NCBI GenBank assembly: GCA_963965975.1
Contig: OZ014423.1
Span: forward strand, 6,102,301-6,166,300
DNA length: 64,000 bases
Source of the DNA: Xestospongia bergquistia
Lineage: Eukaryota; Porifera; Demospongiae; Haplosclerida; Petrosiidae
Direction: 5' to 3'
This document shows positions 44,377 through 57,414 of this stretch, piece by piece. Within the stretch, counting starts at the first letter, position 1; each line of letters opens with the position of its first letter. Under the pieces are notes generated by a model, which did no database searches, was not told the origin of the DNA, and was given only the letters and a program-made list of their open reading frames with translations. The position numbers and the translations under genes are program-made.

Positions 44377-47032
44377 TCATTTAGGGTCATGTTCTACACT
44401 CCATAGTTTTGGTAAAAATCGTGGTTGCATTGTATCAACAAAATGTTGACGCCATTTACGTTGGAACAACTTGAGTTCTCCTCTGTTTTTAACTGCTTTA
44501 ACAACTAATTCTCCATGAGAAATGTAATCTTTATTCACAGACCTACAATGAAGATATTAGACAAAATGCTGAATAAAAGAGATCTAGCTGCTACCTTGTC
44601 TCCATGCAAGTTAATTCTTGTATCATTTCTTCTGTCACTTCTGATGATTGACAACCATAATGTACTGCAAATATTTCCATGATTTCTATTCTTCTCCATT
44701 CAGGCAACTGGTATCCTCTACTTTCTCCAGACAGAGCTCTGGCTAGACTGCGTAACTTTACTTTGTCAGGATCTTCATGATATTTTTGAGTATTTGCTTC
44801 TAAAGGAGCACAATATTCAAAAGATATCATTTTTTTCATTAGTCCATCATGACGACTAGATATTTGATGGCAATTAACACACAGCAGGAGTACATCATGA
44901 GACAAATGTTCCTTCATTTCTGAAGGAAAATGCCTAGTAATTAATATAAGAGATAGTAAGTTAGTTTTATAACTATGTTTCTTTAAACCAAGAAATATAA
45001 GTATTGTGGTTTTACTTTCTGTATTCATGAGGTACAACATTCTTTCTAATATAAGACTCAGATGTTCCACAGACAACACATATGTTTTCCTTTTCAACAA
45101 GATAATATTCTCTATCTTTACTAGGTTTACCAGCTGGTTCAAACAATAGACGCAATATGGGTGGATCCTCACTTTCCAGTACTAAAATGCAAAAATGAGC
45201 AAAATTTCAACCAGAAAACATTTGATAACAGTAATACTAATAATGTCACTTAACAAGGACATATATAGGTAACTCTATAAAAATTTTCAAGTGATTTCAT
45301 GATGTAGGCTGATTCTCAATTTTTGACATATTCCATAGTCCAATTTTAAAAATGTACATGTAAATATACTAATAGAACATGTACAAGGAGTATTATAATA
45401 TTTTTAAAATCTAATACAGCATTTCATTGCAATAATACTAATATCACTTCACAAGGAACTATAAAGCTAATTCAATAAAGTTTCAAGTAATTTCTGGATT
45501 TGTCTTTTGCAAACCAATCTATAACTCATCAATTTTTCACAACTTACCTCCTAATTTTTTACTCAAATACCAATCTACTTTTTTAATATCAACTGTTGAC
45601 AACAAAGTACCATCTGGAGCTATTAGTTGACAATTGTGATAGAGAGGAGTTTGACGGACACTGTAAGCAGATGTTCTCCGTTGCTGAAACAAATTGGTTG
45701 AGGAAGATTTTCTGATCGAATTAGATTGATTTTCCTTATAATCTAAATCTACAATGCCTTGACAAAGTGAAAGAGCAGACTGTATGCCTTCTTCACTTTG
45801 TAGTATACAAAAATCATTCAGATTATCTTCAGTGAATGCATAATTAAGATTGGAATGTCCTCTTTGGTGTCCAAGTTTCTTACTGATCAAGTTTTTGAAA
45901 ACAAGCAAGCCAGCTATTGCATCTGCAGCAGCATAATTGATCTGATCGATAGTTAGTATATTCTGCTCCCAATTACTACATATAACAGTCAAAGACTTGT
46001 TTAAATCACGTTGTACAATTTGATTGGTCAATCCAGCTAGACTAGTGCTTGTTCTACAATATAATATCATAATATTATGTAATTCATTGGCTATTCTTTA
46101 CCTAATGCCACATCTTGATGCCATATTCCTTAAGTCAACACATCCAATGGGAGAGACATTAAAACCTTGAGCAAGACGATTTGCATCCCTTAATATTCCC
46201 ACTCCAAACTTCAAACAACTAAAAAAGAAAAAAGGTAGTTATACTATAAAAAATGATTTCCTTCCAAAATGTATACAAAGTGGAACTGTCACTAAATTCT
46301 ACACTATTTGGTAGAAACTTTTTTTAGTGAAACTTTCCGATAATACATAGAAGTTAAACAACAGTGCATGGAAATTAAACAATGGTCATTAATTAAATAT
46401 CTGATATTGTATTGACATAACAGGTTCCAAATGAGCCAAAATTATATTACACCAGTAACCAGTTAATTGAATGAAACATTGATGCTTCAATTTTTCAATT
46501 TCTAGCTAGCTCTAGTACCAACCATTCATTCTGACTGAACAACATCCAGGTACTGATTTTACTAACCTTTTATTATTCAATATCTCTGCTAAACTGGGAG
46601 TAACTTTATCAATTTTACATAATCTAATGAGAGCACAGTCTTTATTAGGAAAGGCTAATTGTAAAAGTGCCACTGGATAATGATCCTGCTGTTGTATCTT
46701 TGTATTGTGTAATCCATTGTTAACCCACTCACAATCAAGCCCTATAAATTGACATCCTTCTTTTAACTTCTTCTTACAAAACTCTTCACATTGTCTCTCT
46801 TCATCTATCAGATGAAGTCTGTACTCATTAATATCCAGGAGTAGTTGTGGTCTTGGTAGCAACTCTTTATTAATTAAAAAAGGAAATCTTATTTTAAACC
46901 CTCGATTTTTCCAGAACCACACAAATATTGTTGTCACCATGGCAACTGATAAGATACACATAAATTATATAAATATATATGTATGTTACCTGTAGAAGAC
47001 AGCAGAGCCACAATAATAAATCTCCTCACCAT
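44377..47032 (-). CDS. EXD2: Exonuclease 3'-5' domain-containing protein 2
   Basis: EXD2 is a DEDDy 3'-5' exonuclease linked to mitochondrial translation and to DNA end resection. It starts MVRRFIIVALLSST, with a second hydrophobic stretch MVTTIFVWFWK, giving an N-terminal membrane anchor as in vertebrates. The nuclease domain has motif I FIGLDCEW (Asp and Glu), motif II in KFGVGILRDANRLAQGF, and motif III in INYAAADAIAGLLVF (Tyr and Asp). The conserved C-terminal half follows: SVRQTPLYHNCQLIAPDG, WYLSKKLGGKL, NICVVCGT..., PHEYRKHFPSEMKEHLSHDV, LLLCVNCHQ (zinc-binding CxxC pairs), and EEMIQELTCMETR. It ends FLPKLWSVEHDPK at 44377. All catalytic residues are present. A 370-bp intron (about 45175-45540) contains a diverged direct repeat. 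Confidence 0.93.
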
Positions 47033-47159
47033 TTTATAAAGAAAAGGTGTGGTTTATGTTATGTGAGAAAATTAGCAGGATTCTTATAATATCAAATAAT
47101 AATATTCATGACAAAGCTCAGTAGTTGTTTTTATTAGCATATCAGCATATATTATAATG

Positions 47160-50100
47160 TCAGTGAGTTTTACTAGTCAGCATTCTAGCATAAAGACCTC
47201 CAATCACTGGACGAGCTGTGAAACCTTGACGGTGACCAGTATCGACATTATACCTGGAAGAAGACATTGGTTATAGAGAATATATACACTTACCAGTCTG
47301 TAAAAGGGCTTCGATCAGGTGTCTCATTAGCAAATTTATACACTTTAGCAGTTATGGTTGAAAACTTTGTAAGAGAGTTTATGTCAATATCAGAACTAAT
47401 GATATATCACTAACCTGCTGACTGTTACCCATAGCAGCTGTCCACATTAACCAATCTGTTTTTGTATATGGATGACGATCATCCATTGGTATACCATACT
47501 AATAAATATAATATAGCATATTAAATAAAACTACTTAATTTCTCACTGTGTCCATTTTTGACATGTAATAGTTTAGTTCTTTGTCAAACACAGATTGTGG
47601 GAATAAAGTCATTTGCAGTATTTGCTAGAAGGTTTATCACATATATAACAAGAGTAAATTTGAATTTAACATTGGTACCTGAAAGACCATGTTGTATTTC
47701 AGTGACCAGGAATCTGGTAGATCGTATTGACGTCTATAGTGATTATCAGCCTAAAGACCAAGAGAGAAAGAGAGAGAGAGAGAGGATGCACAACAATATT
47801 ATACAATGTATACAATATCTTACTGATCCATTTGTCATCCAATATTGAATAAATTGACGATTAACATCATCATAGTGATCAGCTGAGCTTGAATCTCCTT
47901 TAAGCCTAAGCAGTTGAGAATATGCACCTAAAGCCACTATACCCTACATATTATAAAAGACATTACTAAGTGAACTACAATATTACTGTTACTTTAGCTG
48001 CTAAATTCATATTGTGTGGTGACCTCCCTTCAAAGTCATCTGTGCATAGTTGGTCACCAGGGTCAGGCAAACTAGACACAATAAAATCCGCCCATATTTT
48101 TAACAGATTCCAATATGGTGTTAGGAATGTTATGTCTTTATTTTGAAGAGACTGAACTGTAGCTGCTATCATTAAAAGCTACAGGAGAAAAAGGAAAAGT
48201 ATATTAATACATTCACATATACATGTAACTCACCATATTGCCTGACTCTTCAACTGGCATTTGTTCTTGATGGTTTGGTAGTAAATCACATACTATAAGA
48301 GATTATTAAAAAATATCTCAAACAAGAAATATATCATACCAGGCCAGTGTCCCAGATGATGTGGAGCCTGCAATGTATATGAGTAAGTATATTGAAAGAG
48401 ACTATTTTTAAACTTACCCATGCTAAGTTGTATGGAATATACATACCATAATTTTTAGTGTCATTATTAGCATAATTGAGTACTGGTAGAAGTAAAATTT
48501 TGAGTGCCTATTAATTAACAGAAATAACTAAAGTAATAATGATTAATTGTGTCTATAGTTACCTCTGGAGCTGACCAAATGAAAATGGGAGAGGCAGGAA
48601 ACAGGACATCAACCTTAAGATCCAGACAAGTAAGTTGATCCTTACAATAACGTTACTTACAGTACTAACATCACCATCACTAGATATTTCTTTAAGAAAC
48701 ATCCATTGTTCATTAGTGACATTATTCCAAACAGCAACAACTCCTCCATAAGCTTGCCTGCAAGCAAATAAGTTAATCATTTTGTATTACTACTTAATAC
48801 CTCCATGCTAATGAAGAAATAGTAGCATATTCAGCTCCTCCAGTAGCATACAATGCTTGTACTATTTTGTTATCCATTTCATTACAAATCTAAAATAAAT
48901 CACCATTAGTTTCATACTCAAAAATATGGCTTTGTAATAGACTCATACTCAGACTGTCTGGGTATGAGGATAGTACAAACCTTTATAACATCATCATAAG
49001 GTGCATTTTTAAGAAGTCCTGTAAAGTTTCCATATCTCTTTTTCCAAAGTGGTACCATTGCTGTCCCAAAGTATTTGATGGAGTATACTTGATCATATGA
49101 TATCTGTAATCTACGCATAGTCGGTTGACCTGGTGTAACATCCCCTAGGTCCCATGCTACAGCTATGACCGGCCAATTCTGATTACAAGGGCGGGGCTTG
49201 TTCTAAATATAATATAAAAGTAGTGCTCATTGTAACAGTTTTATATAATACTTTGTCATCCATTGGTAGATCTTTGCCTTGTATAAATGCTGTCCTTACA
49301 TCAGTTGAGTAAGCCATTGTAGTCTGCACAGTTTTCTCTAATATCACATTGACATACCAATAGCCTAATCATTATAAAATTAAAAAAATATGATCTATTT
49401 TATATTACCCCAGTTAATTCTATCTGTTCCTTGACCTAAATAATCCTATAATAATAAGACATAATAAGACACTCAATAAATTTATCATTAACCTGAGCTA
49501 CAGTACCCATTCTCATCCCAATTGATCCTGGTGGAAGAGATACTCGTTCCCAAGTAACAGGCTCATCCGGGTTAGATACCACACCCTAGTGAAGTAAAGA
49601 TTAAAATTATAGTTATACAAATTGTTTACTACCTCTGCAGTGTTGTCATAGTAAAGTCTAATATTATGATTTTTGTTATCAATACTCTCAATATTATATG
49701 TTAAAAATGTGATTGGTAATGGTCCTATTGTTCCTTCAACTGCATAAGCTGGAGTACTAAACTATAAAATAAAAAATAAATTAATTTTGAAAGTATAAAA
49801 TGACATCTACATACAGTTAGTGTTAGTCGTACACCATTTTCTACAAATACATAAACTGTCTGTGTAGGATAAACCTGTATTAATTAATAAATTAATAAAA
49901 TGATAATAAAATTGACATGTATTTAACACACAGTGAGATTAACTTGAGTCATAACATCAGGAGCCAGATCATTGTCTTTAGCCATGAACCTATACACGAT
50001 ATATATAGCTGCTATATTCTATATATACTAACCGATAGACTTTGCCGTCGATGCTAATCATTCCAGACAAACATATTATAGAACCACTCCAATGTTTGGG

Positions 50101-50331
50101 AAAATCATCATAAAGGTGGTCTTCATTTGACCAAATGCTGTGAGATAAAAGAGTGAAGTAAAGTGACTTCATCTAAAGTATTGTCTTGCATACATACCTC
50201 AAGTAAGGATCAGTCACTACTAGTGGTACTGAGGGTGGTCTAAATCCTGAAACAAGAGGAGATTCTCTAAGTGTTTCAGCTAGCACATAGCCAGTTGATA
50301 TAAAGAATACAAGGAGAGAGAAAAAGGTCAT
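47160..50331 (-). CDS. Secreted GtaA-type glutaminase-like protein (DUF4965/DUF5127 family)
   Basis: A secreted protein starting MTFFSLLVFFISTGYVLAET, a clear signal peptide. The first mature residues, SGFRPPSVPLVVTDPYFSIW, are typical of the family N-terminus. Further blocks are WSGSIICLSGMISIDGK, then RINWGYWYVNV and ISYDQVYSIKYFGT. The GtaA six-hairpin part includes ATISSLAWRQAYGGVVAVWN, MFLKEISSDGDVSTVDVLFP, PHHLGHWPVCDLLPNHQEQM, PVEESGNMLLM, QLCTDDFEGRSPHNMNLAAK and NMVFQTLYGIPMDDR. The end is FTARPVIGGLYARML. Fungal members act as extracellular glutaminases; activity here is inferred. About 15 small introns show it is a true nuclear gene and not bacterial contamination. The family is best known from fungi and bacteria. 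Confidence 0.88.
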
Positions 50332-50542
50332 AGCGCACAGTTGGTCAATTTTAACAATGAATAATGTTAAATCACTTAAAACAGCATATGCTCACAATTA
50401 TCGCATTATGAGTTTTGATAACTATATATTATATATATATAAATGTAGTCAGACAGCAATGACTATTAAAAATTAACACAATAAACAACTCTATTATTAT
50501 TAATAATAATATTACAGTTTTAACAATAGTCTTTACAAAAAA

Positions 50543-53500
50543 CTATTGCTGTCTGTAATTTGGATGTCCTCCTGTTGACGAGGGAGTTTGTGAGGCCTGA
50601 GGTTGACCACCTCTTGGCATAAAATTCTGTCCATACTGGTTACTTGGTTGTTGTCTTTGATAATCCATTTGTGAATGAGATGGATAGCCCTGTGGATAAG
50701 GGTGCGTGGCCATTGGTGTGTGACCTTGTGGATGTGGGGGTTGTTGAGGTTGTTGCCAAGCTAAAGGATTATTTTGATGTGGTTGAAAAGTGCCAGGTTG
50801 TCGAAAAGGTTCACCTGGAGATTGAACAGAGGAAGGTCCTTGTCTAACTGGAGTACCAGGTTGTGGACCAGATGGTCCACCAGGAGAGTGGATTGGTCTG
50901 GGGTTAACTGGTCCAACAGGCTGAGAATGAGCTGGTCCACCAGGTTGTGGGTTAACTATTCCGCCAGAGTGAGGGTGGACTGGTCTACCAGACTGAGGGT
51001 TAACTGGTCCACCAGACTGAGGATAGACTAGTCCACCAGACTGAGAATGAGCTGGTCCACCAGGTTGTGGTGGTATAACAGGTAAGACAGGTTGCTGATG
51101 ACCAGGATGTACTGGTCTAACAGGTTGTTGCAGATAGCCAGGATGAACAGGTAATTGTTGACTAGGTTGACCTTGTGTAACAGGTTGCTGACCAGGTTGA
51201 CCCTGTGCAACTGGTTGCTGACCAGGATGATCAGGTTGACCTTGTGTAACTGGTTGCTGAACAGGATGATCAGATTGACCTTGTGTAACTGGTTGCTGAC
51301 CAGGATTAATAAGCATACCAGGTTGTTGAATATGATGAACAGGTTGAACTGGTTTAACAGGTTGCTGACCTGGTTGAATTGGTTGCTGAGTAAAATGACC
51401 AGGTTGCTGGCGATGAGCTGGTTGTTGACTAGGAGGAGCTTCACCGGGTCTACCTTGTCCAGCAAGAGAACTTGGAGGACCACTACTGCTATGAGTAGGG
51501 TGTGGTCCTGCAGGCTTAGATGATGCCTCATTAACAGATGGCCACCTTTGTGAAGATGTTTGAGAAGAAGGTGGATTTTGTCGAGACTGAGGTTGGAGTG
51601 GAGGAGGCAAATTAGCAGGGAGAGGACCAGGAAGACGACCAGTTTGTAGCTGTTTATTTGGATCAAGTCCTCGTTTATTATAAAGCTCTTGTATCTGCTG
51701 TTGTAATTGCTGAACTTTCTGACGCGATTGCTGTTCTATGTTATCTACAATTTGTCGATGTTCTTCACGATAGTTAGCTAATACTTTATCTCTCTCTTGT
51801 ATTTGAACAAGATACTGTTGACCTTGTGTTTGTATAGATTGGAGCTGTTGTCCACTCATTTGCAGCTGCTGTTGTAAGTGCTGGATGTCTTTAGCCTGCT
51901 GAGCCAATTGTCCATGAAGAGCTTGGTTTTGCATCTGTTCTTGAGCTAATGCATCACGTAGTGTCATTTCCAATTCTGATTGTTGTTTTCGTCTTTGTTC
52001 TCCATCTTGATTGAGTTTGTCCATTTGTGATTGTTGTTGATTAAACAAGTCTTGTTGTTGTTGTAACAGCTGCATTAACATAGTTTGATTACTACTAGTA
52101 CTAGCTTTGTCCTTCTCTTGAAGACGTTGTTGTAATCTTAATTGCTCAATTTCTTTACGTTGTTCTTCAATTTGACGAGCCTGCTGTCTTAATTGCTCTT
52201 TTTGTTCCTCAAGTTGTTTTGTTTGACTTTGTATGGTTTCTTGTTGACGAATTAACAAGTCCTCAAGATGAGACATAGAAGTCCCTGCAGATGTAGGTGT
52301 CTCAGAACGAACAGTGGTTACAGAGAGAGGAGGTGGGGCTGGAGGAGCTGCAAATGAGCCCACAATAGGAGGGAGGGTTGTTGAATGTTCAATGGCAAGA
52401 GGAGGATCTGATGTTGGTGTTGCCATGGCAACAGATGATGTTGATTTAGGAGTCCCAATTATTGCAAATGCATTAAGGTTATCTAAACCTGATGAAATGG
52501 GTGCAGCTTGCAAGTGTAGAGGTAGCATTGTACTCACGTTGGGTGTGGTTTCATCTGAAGAAAATGAGGTCGGTAATGTTGGTGGCATTGTACTCACAGT
52601 AGGTGTGGTTTCCTCTGAAGAATATGAGGTTGGTGGCATTATAGATATGGAACTAATAGTGGTCGGTGCAGTGGCCATTGTCATAACAGGTTTAGAAAAA
52701 CTCTGAGCTTGAGAATAAGTGCTCATGTCATTTGCACTTGTTGCTATAGCAACATCAGTTTGGAAACCAGTGGATTGTGCAATTAGAGGTGGGTCAGAAG
52801 TGGGTGGAGTTTCATAATGAAAGTCGTCATGAACTCCTTGACCTTGTGATGCTACAATAGCAGGAGATGGTACATGGTGATGAGAATCTATACCTCCTGG
52901 TCCTGTGGTAATAGGTGTATTTCCTAGTCCTAAGGAAATTATACCTCCTTGTTCTGTAGAATTCAAATTATCTGGCACTGTCACATGCGGTTCATGTTGT
53001 CCTCCTATTGAGGTAGTTGGTCCTCCTTGTAAATAGACAGGTTTAATTGGTCGTAGAGGGGGTGTGTGGTCAGACAATTTAGTTGCAGAAGAATCACTAG
53101 TTTGAATAATTGGAATGTTTTGCTGAGGTGGTAAAACTGGTTCAACTGGATTGATTGGTTCCATACCAACTGGTTTGAATGATTCTGGTGATATATTAAC
53201 TGGTTTGTCCAGTAGTGATTCTTCTGATGATGGGGTAATCCCTGTAGGAACATCAGATGAATTTCTATTTTCATTTTCTGAAGTGGCTGTGGTCAATTTA
53301 TTAATTTGTTGGTCTTGTGTTTTCTTCAATTCTAATATAAGTTGTGATACTTCATCTCCGTTGTCAGTTGCCAGAAAAGAGGAAGTGGCTTCTTGAGGAA
53401 TAGGTCCTCCACGTAAATTAGCATTTTTAGGTGGTCTCATGGGAGGTTGCATATTACCCTCATTAAAGTGGGGTTGGGGAGTGTGGTCAGCAACATCTGA

Positions 53501-56500
53501 AGGACCTTGAGATAATTATGTCATAATGATGGAATGATTAATTAAAACAATTTTCTTACTATCAGAAACTTGTATAGTAGGTCCAGGTATGGGTCCAGCA
53601 GGTCCAGGCATGGGACCTGTAGGTCTGGGTGGAGGTCCAGGTATGGGTCTAGTAGCTATAGGAGCAGTAGGTCCAGGTGAAGGTGCTGTAGATCCTCTTG
53701 GTACAGGTGAAGAAGTATTTGAGCGTTCCAGAAGAGGACTACGTCTAAAGGAAGTATTAATGAATTTAATGTTAAAATATATTTATGATATCATTTTACC
53801 TTTCTATATTGTTTCTCTCTTTTCTTCTGGTGTTACAAACTTCCATACAACGTTTGTGAAGTCTTGCAACACTCTCTGCTAACTTAGAATAAAAACCTAA
53901 CCCTTCACTGAAGAAAAAGATGGAATAAGTAAAAATTAGTAGTACAGGAGAACTTACATTATCTTGGACTGTAGAAATGTAAAGTTACCAGCAGATTTAG
54001 CCAAACTTATAAACCATTCTTCTTGTCTACAATGCGATCATTAACCATTAATAACAGGAGAAAAAAATTACTTTTTCTGAATGCTCTGAGAGGCTTGTCT
54101 TAGTTTGACTTGCTTAGCATTAGCCTCAGTAAGTGCTCTGTTGTACAACAAAATGATAGCATCTCATAAAACAGATCCTCCATTAACATACTGTAATATA
54201 TTTTCTTGAGCTGTTAGATTCTGTCGTATGACATCTGCCATTTCTCTATGTCTCTTTACATGTTCTTCAATCACTGCTTCTTGACTGGTAGCAGTCTCTC
54301 CAATTACAACACGAAGAATATCATCACTGTTCATTTGGTCACGTAATTGACCCACTAAACTCTGACGTTGTTCTTTCATTTCATTCACTTTACCCTAGTT
54401 AATTCGTTTTAATAAATTAACTAACATTAACACACTCACTAGTAACATATGCCATCTTTCACCTCTAGAATCTTTGGGAACTAAAGGGTTAAATAATGAA
54501 TTGCTATTACAACAAGTGCATACTGACCATCAAGAAGATTTAGAGTTGGAATAGCAGACACTAAAGAATTTGTCTTTCCAGCCAATAATAGCAGATTAGG
54601 TGAGTGCTGAGTAAACATATTACTTAATTCAGTGTTTGATTTTTCCTGTGTGGGGGGGGGGGGGGGGGAGAGATGATCATTGCTATATAACAATTTGCTT
54701 ACAGCTTGTTTATGGTATTTTAACAAAGATTCAAATTCTTTCCAGAGAGTTGCACAAACTTGAGACTCAGGTCTAGTTCCATGACGTTCCTGCAGTATGA
54801 AATATTAGAAATACAGGTCTCAGTCTTTATACATACCTGAAACTCAGACTCCTCCTTTGTTTCATCCTCTTTTCTTTGAGAGATCTCAGACAACTGTTTC
54901 TCAACACGTTGTGAAAGATTCATCAACTCTTATATTGAAATATATCATAATGTTAAGTCTTTGATGTGCATTACCTTCAATTTTGATCTGTAATTCTCTG
55001 ATGGCCTCTCCTTTGCTCTGAAATTGGCGATGTTGAGACATCAGTTCAGCTATTAAATACAAAAAATTAACATCCACGTTACATGTACATAGTTACATCA
55101 CACATACGTGGTAAGGCTGGAGAATCAGTTCTAAAACGATCAATTTCATCAACATTAAGAGATGTCATAAATTTACTAAAGAGAGATAAACTAAGCAAAG
55201 AGAGAACTATAACATACTTCAGTTCTTCATCTTTCTCATCTACTGATGATACAATTGATCTTAACAATTTGGCCTTTTCTTCACTGAAAGGAAGCAGAAC
55301 ATTAGATCAACTTTATATATATATCAAGTACCTGTATATTGAAGCAGCTTCATATGCCCTCATGGGAATTAGTCTTGCAAAAATATCGGAGCCTGTAGTT
55401 TTGGGATCAGATGGTTGAAATATTACTGGTTTCACCAACTCAACACCTGGATATGAAAAACCTGAAATATTTTATGGACTCATTCTCATACCTGGGGCTG
55501 GTTCCAATGTTTCCAGACTTGGAACAAGTTCGTGAAACACTTGTTCATTTTGTTTCATTGATTCTTGCAGTCTATAAATTAAAGATTAATAAACAAAATA
55601 ACAAAAGGAACCTACTCACTTGAGAGTTAAAAACTCAGTTAAATTCTTAACAGCATCTTTGACAGCATCAGAAGTTCCTCGTGGAAGTTTACCAATAGAC
55701 TTTACTTTGTCGAGTGCCAATTGTTGGAAAGCAATCTAAAGATACATCATCATAACATCACAATACAACATAATAAAATACCATATATCCGTAATTAGCT
55801 TGTTCTTCCATTGAATTGGCCTGATATAGCTGTTGACAGATATAACAGTAAAGATATGACAACATAATAGATGTGATGACATAGTTACTAATACTGTTGA
55901 CAACTTACATGAGCAATAGCACTGTAATATGAACATTTTATTTGTAATAGTTTGGTCCAGTCTTTGTGTTTTTTAATAACATTAGCTCCAGCCTCAGATT
56001 CCAAAACCAGTACCACAGACTGGTAATATTGTGAGACCTAACACAAAAGATCAACATTATTTATATTTTTAAATGTTTTTAGTACTTTCATAGCAATTTT
56101 GGAAATATTAAGGTTTTTCACTTTCGATAAACCCTTTAATGACTTTTCAACAATACATTCTTGAGCTTGTCCCTAGAAAATAAAGACTGAAACTGAAACT
56201 ATAATGTTAAGTCTGATTCCCATACCAACATGAGATTTTTATACATTTCAATTAATTGAGAAGTAATATCATTACAACCACAACCTCCAAGATGTTCCTA
56301 AGAGTTGAATAGGAATGAGGACATAATAATAGCACAGGAATGAGGATATAATAATAGCAAAGGAATGAGGATAAAGGCAGTATTAGAATGAGAACGTACA
56401 GAGAAAAAAGTGTAAGCTCCTGCAGAGCACTGATAATGAGTAAGTGCTTCTTTCATATCTTGCTCACTATGACGACCATCTTTTCCGCCCACTTGAGAAT

Positions 56501-57212
56501 GAAGTGCCCCTATTATGGCAAGCCCTAATTAACAATATATCAATTTCAAGATTATTTACCAATATTATATAAAATTGAAGCCATTTCTATATGCAATCCT
56601 TCTTGATGATATTCTTCACCGGTATATATATCTTTCCTGTATAGAAATCATATGCAAATCACATGACCACAAGATAGTCACATGATCACACTAAATATAC
56701 CAGATTGGTATGCTAAGTAATGCATGGAACTTTAATTAGAGATGATCACATGACCTAATTATAATGTGATTCATACCAGTATAAATCTATTCAACTATAT
56801 GTTAAGCATTCATTTTGCTTACCATGTAAATACAATAGGTATTGGACCTATAGTCTCTTGTGGGAAACGTGATTTCAATAAATGTATTTGAGCATAATAT
56901 CTTCTTAAAATATTACAACCAGAATAGTCTCTACTAGGCTTGAGAGCACCCTAATAGATATCAATGACTAATTAACAAAAAAGAGGGTGTGTCATTACAT
57001 ACTTCTCGTAACTGATTTAACTGTTGTATTTCATTTGCAAAACTCTCGGCATTTTCTTCATATTGAGATGCTATTAACTATAAAGAAGATAAAGAATGGA
57101 TCTTTGTTATAGTACAGCTTACTGGTTTCAATGCTTGAAAGTTAGTTCTGTTGCTCTCTTTGATGGAGAGACTTATCATTGGGAGAGGAGGACATTCCCA
57201 AGAAGCAGCCAT
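50543..57212 (-). CDS. PTPN23: PTPN23/HD-PTP-like Bro1 domain protein lacking a phosphatase domain
   Basis: HD-PTP works with ESCRT-0, -I and -III in sorting ubiquitinated receptors into multivesicular bodies. The start is MAASWECPPLPMISLSIKES at 57212. The Bro1 domain (exons down to about 55580) has RDYSGCNILRRYYAQIHLL, TFTWKDIYTGEE-like VFTWKDIYTGEEY, ALTHYQCSAGAYTFF, and NLMLGQAQECIVEKSL, closer to HD-PTP than to ALIX. The V domain (55500-53940) includes MKEQRQSLVGQLRDQM and IRQNLTAQENIL, matching vertebrate PTPN23. The rest is a Pro/Gln/Ser-rich tail in one exon (50543-53500) with a Gln-rich coiled coil (EEQRKEIEQLRLQQRLQEK) and tandem repeats of QQPVTQGQP and SGGPVNPQ type. The tail ends at NYRQQ, and only 211 bp remain before the next gene, so no phosphatase domain is encoded. 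Confidence 0.87.
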
Positions 57213-57414
57213 TGTTGTTTGTTCTGTAGCGTCTAATGAAGACAGGATTCTGGACAACTAGACTTCATAGAATCAGTGCTATACTCAGCCAGTAGTTGTC
57301 TACAGGAAGTACAAGCAGGTCAGCCACACCTTCTAATTAAAACTGAAGAGCAATAAATATGCAAACTGCGCATGCTCACTTTGCAAGCACACACGTGGTC
57401 ATTGTAGGATAAAG
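57213..57414. promoter_or_regulatory. Bidirectional promoter region, PTPN23-like / PHB
   Basis: The 202 bp between divergent starts contain a TGCGCATGC palindrome at 57367-57375, the core of the NRF1 recognition sequence, 40 bp before the prohibitin ATG. A CACACC box lies near 57325. No TATA box is clear. Confidence 0.6.

Noticed and set aside
51028-51666. 212-codon open frame on the minus strand overlapping the PTPN23 tail
   Set aside because: It is a shifted frame of the repetitive Pro/Gln coding exon; the main frame is 969 codons and continuous with the gene.
52314-52706. 130-codon + strand open frame antisense to PTPN23
   Set aside because: Gly/Val-rich mirror of a Pro/Ser/Thr-rich coding region; no splice context or recognisable domain.
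54652-54669. Poly-G run of about 17 bases
   Set aside because: Simple homopolymer in a PTPN23 intron; length may be unreliable and no G-quadruplex layout (separate G-runs) is seen.
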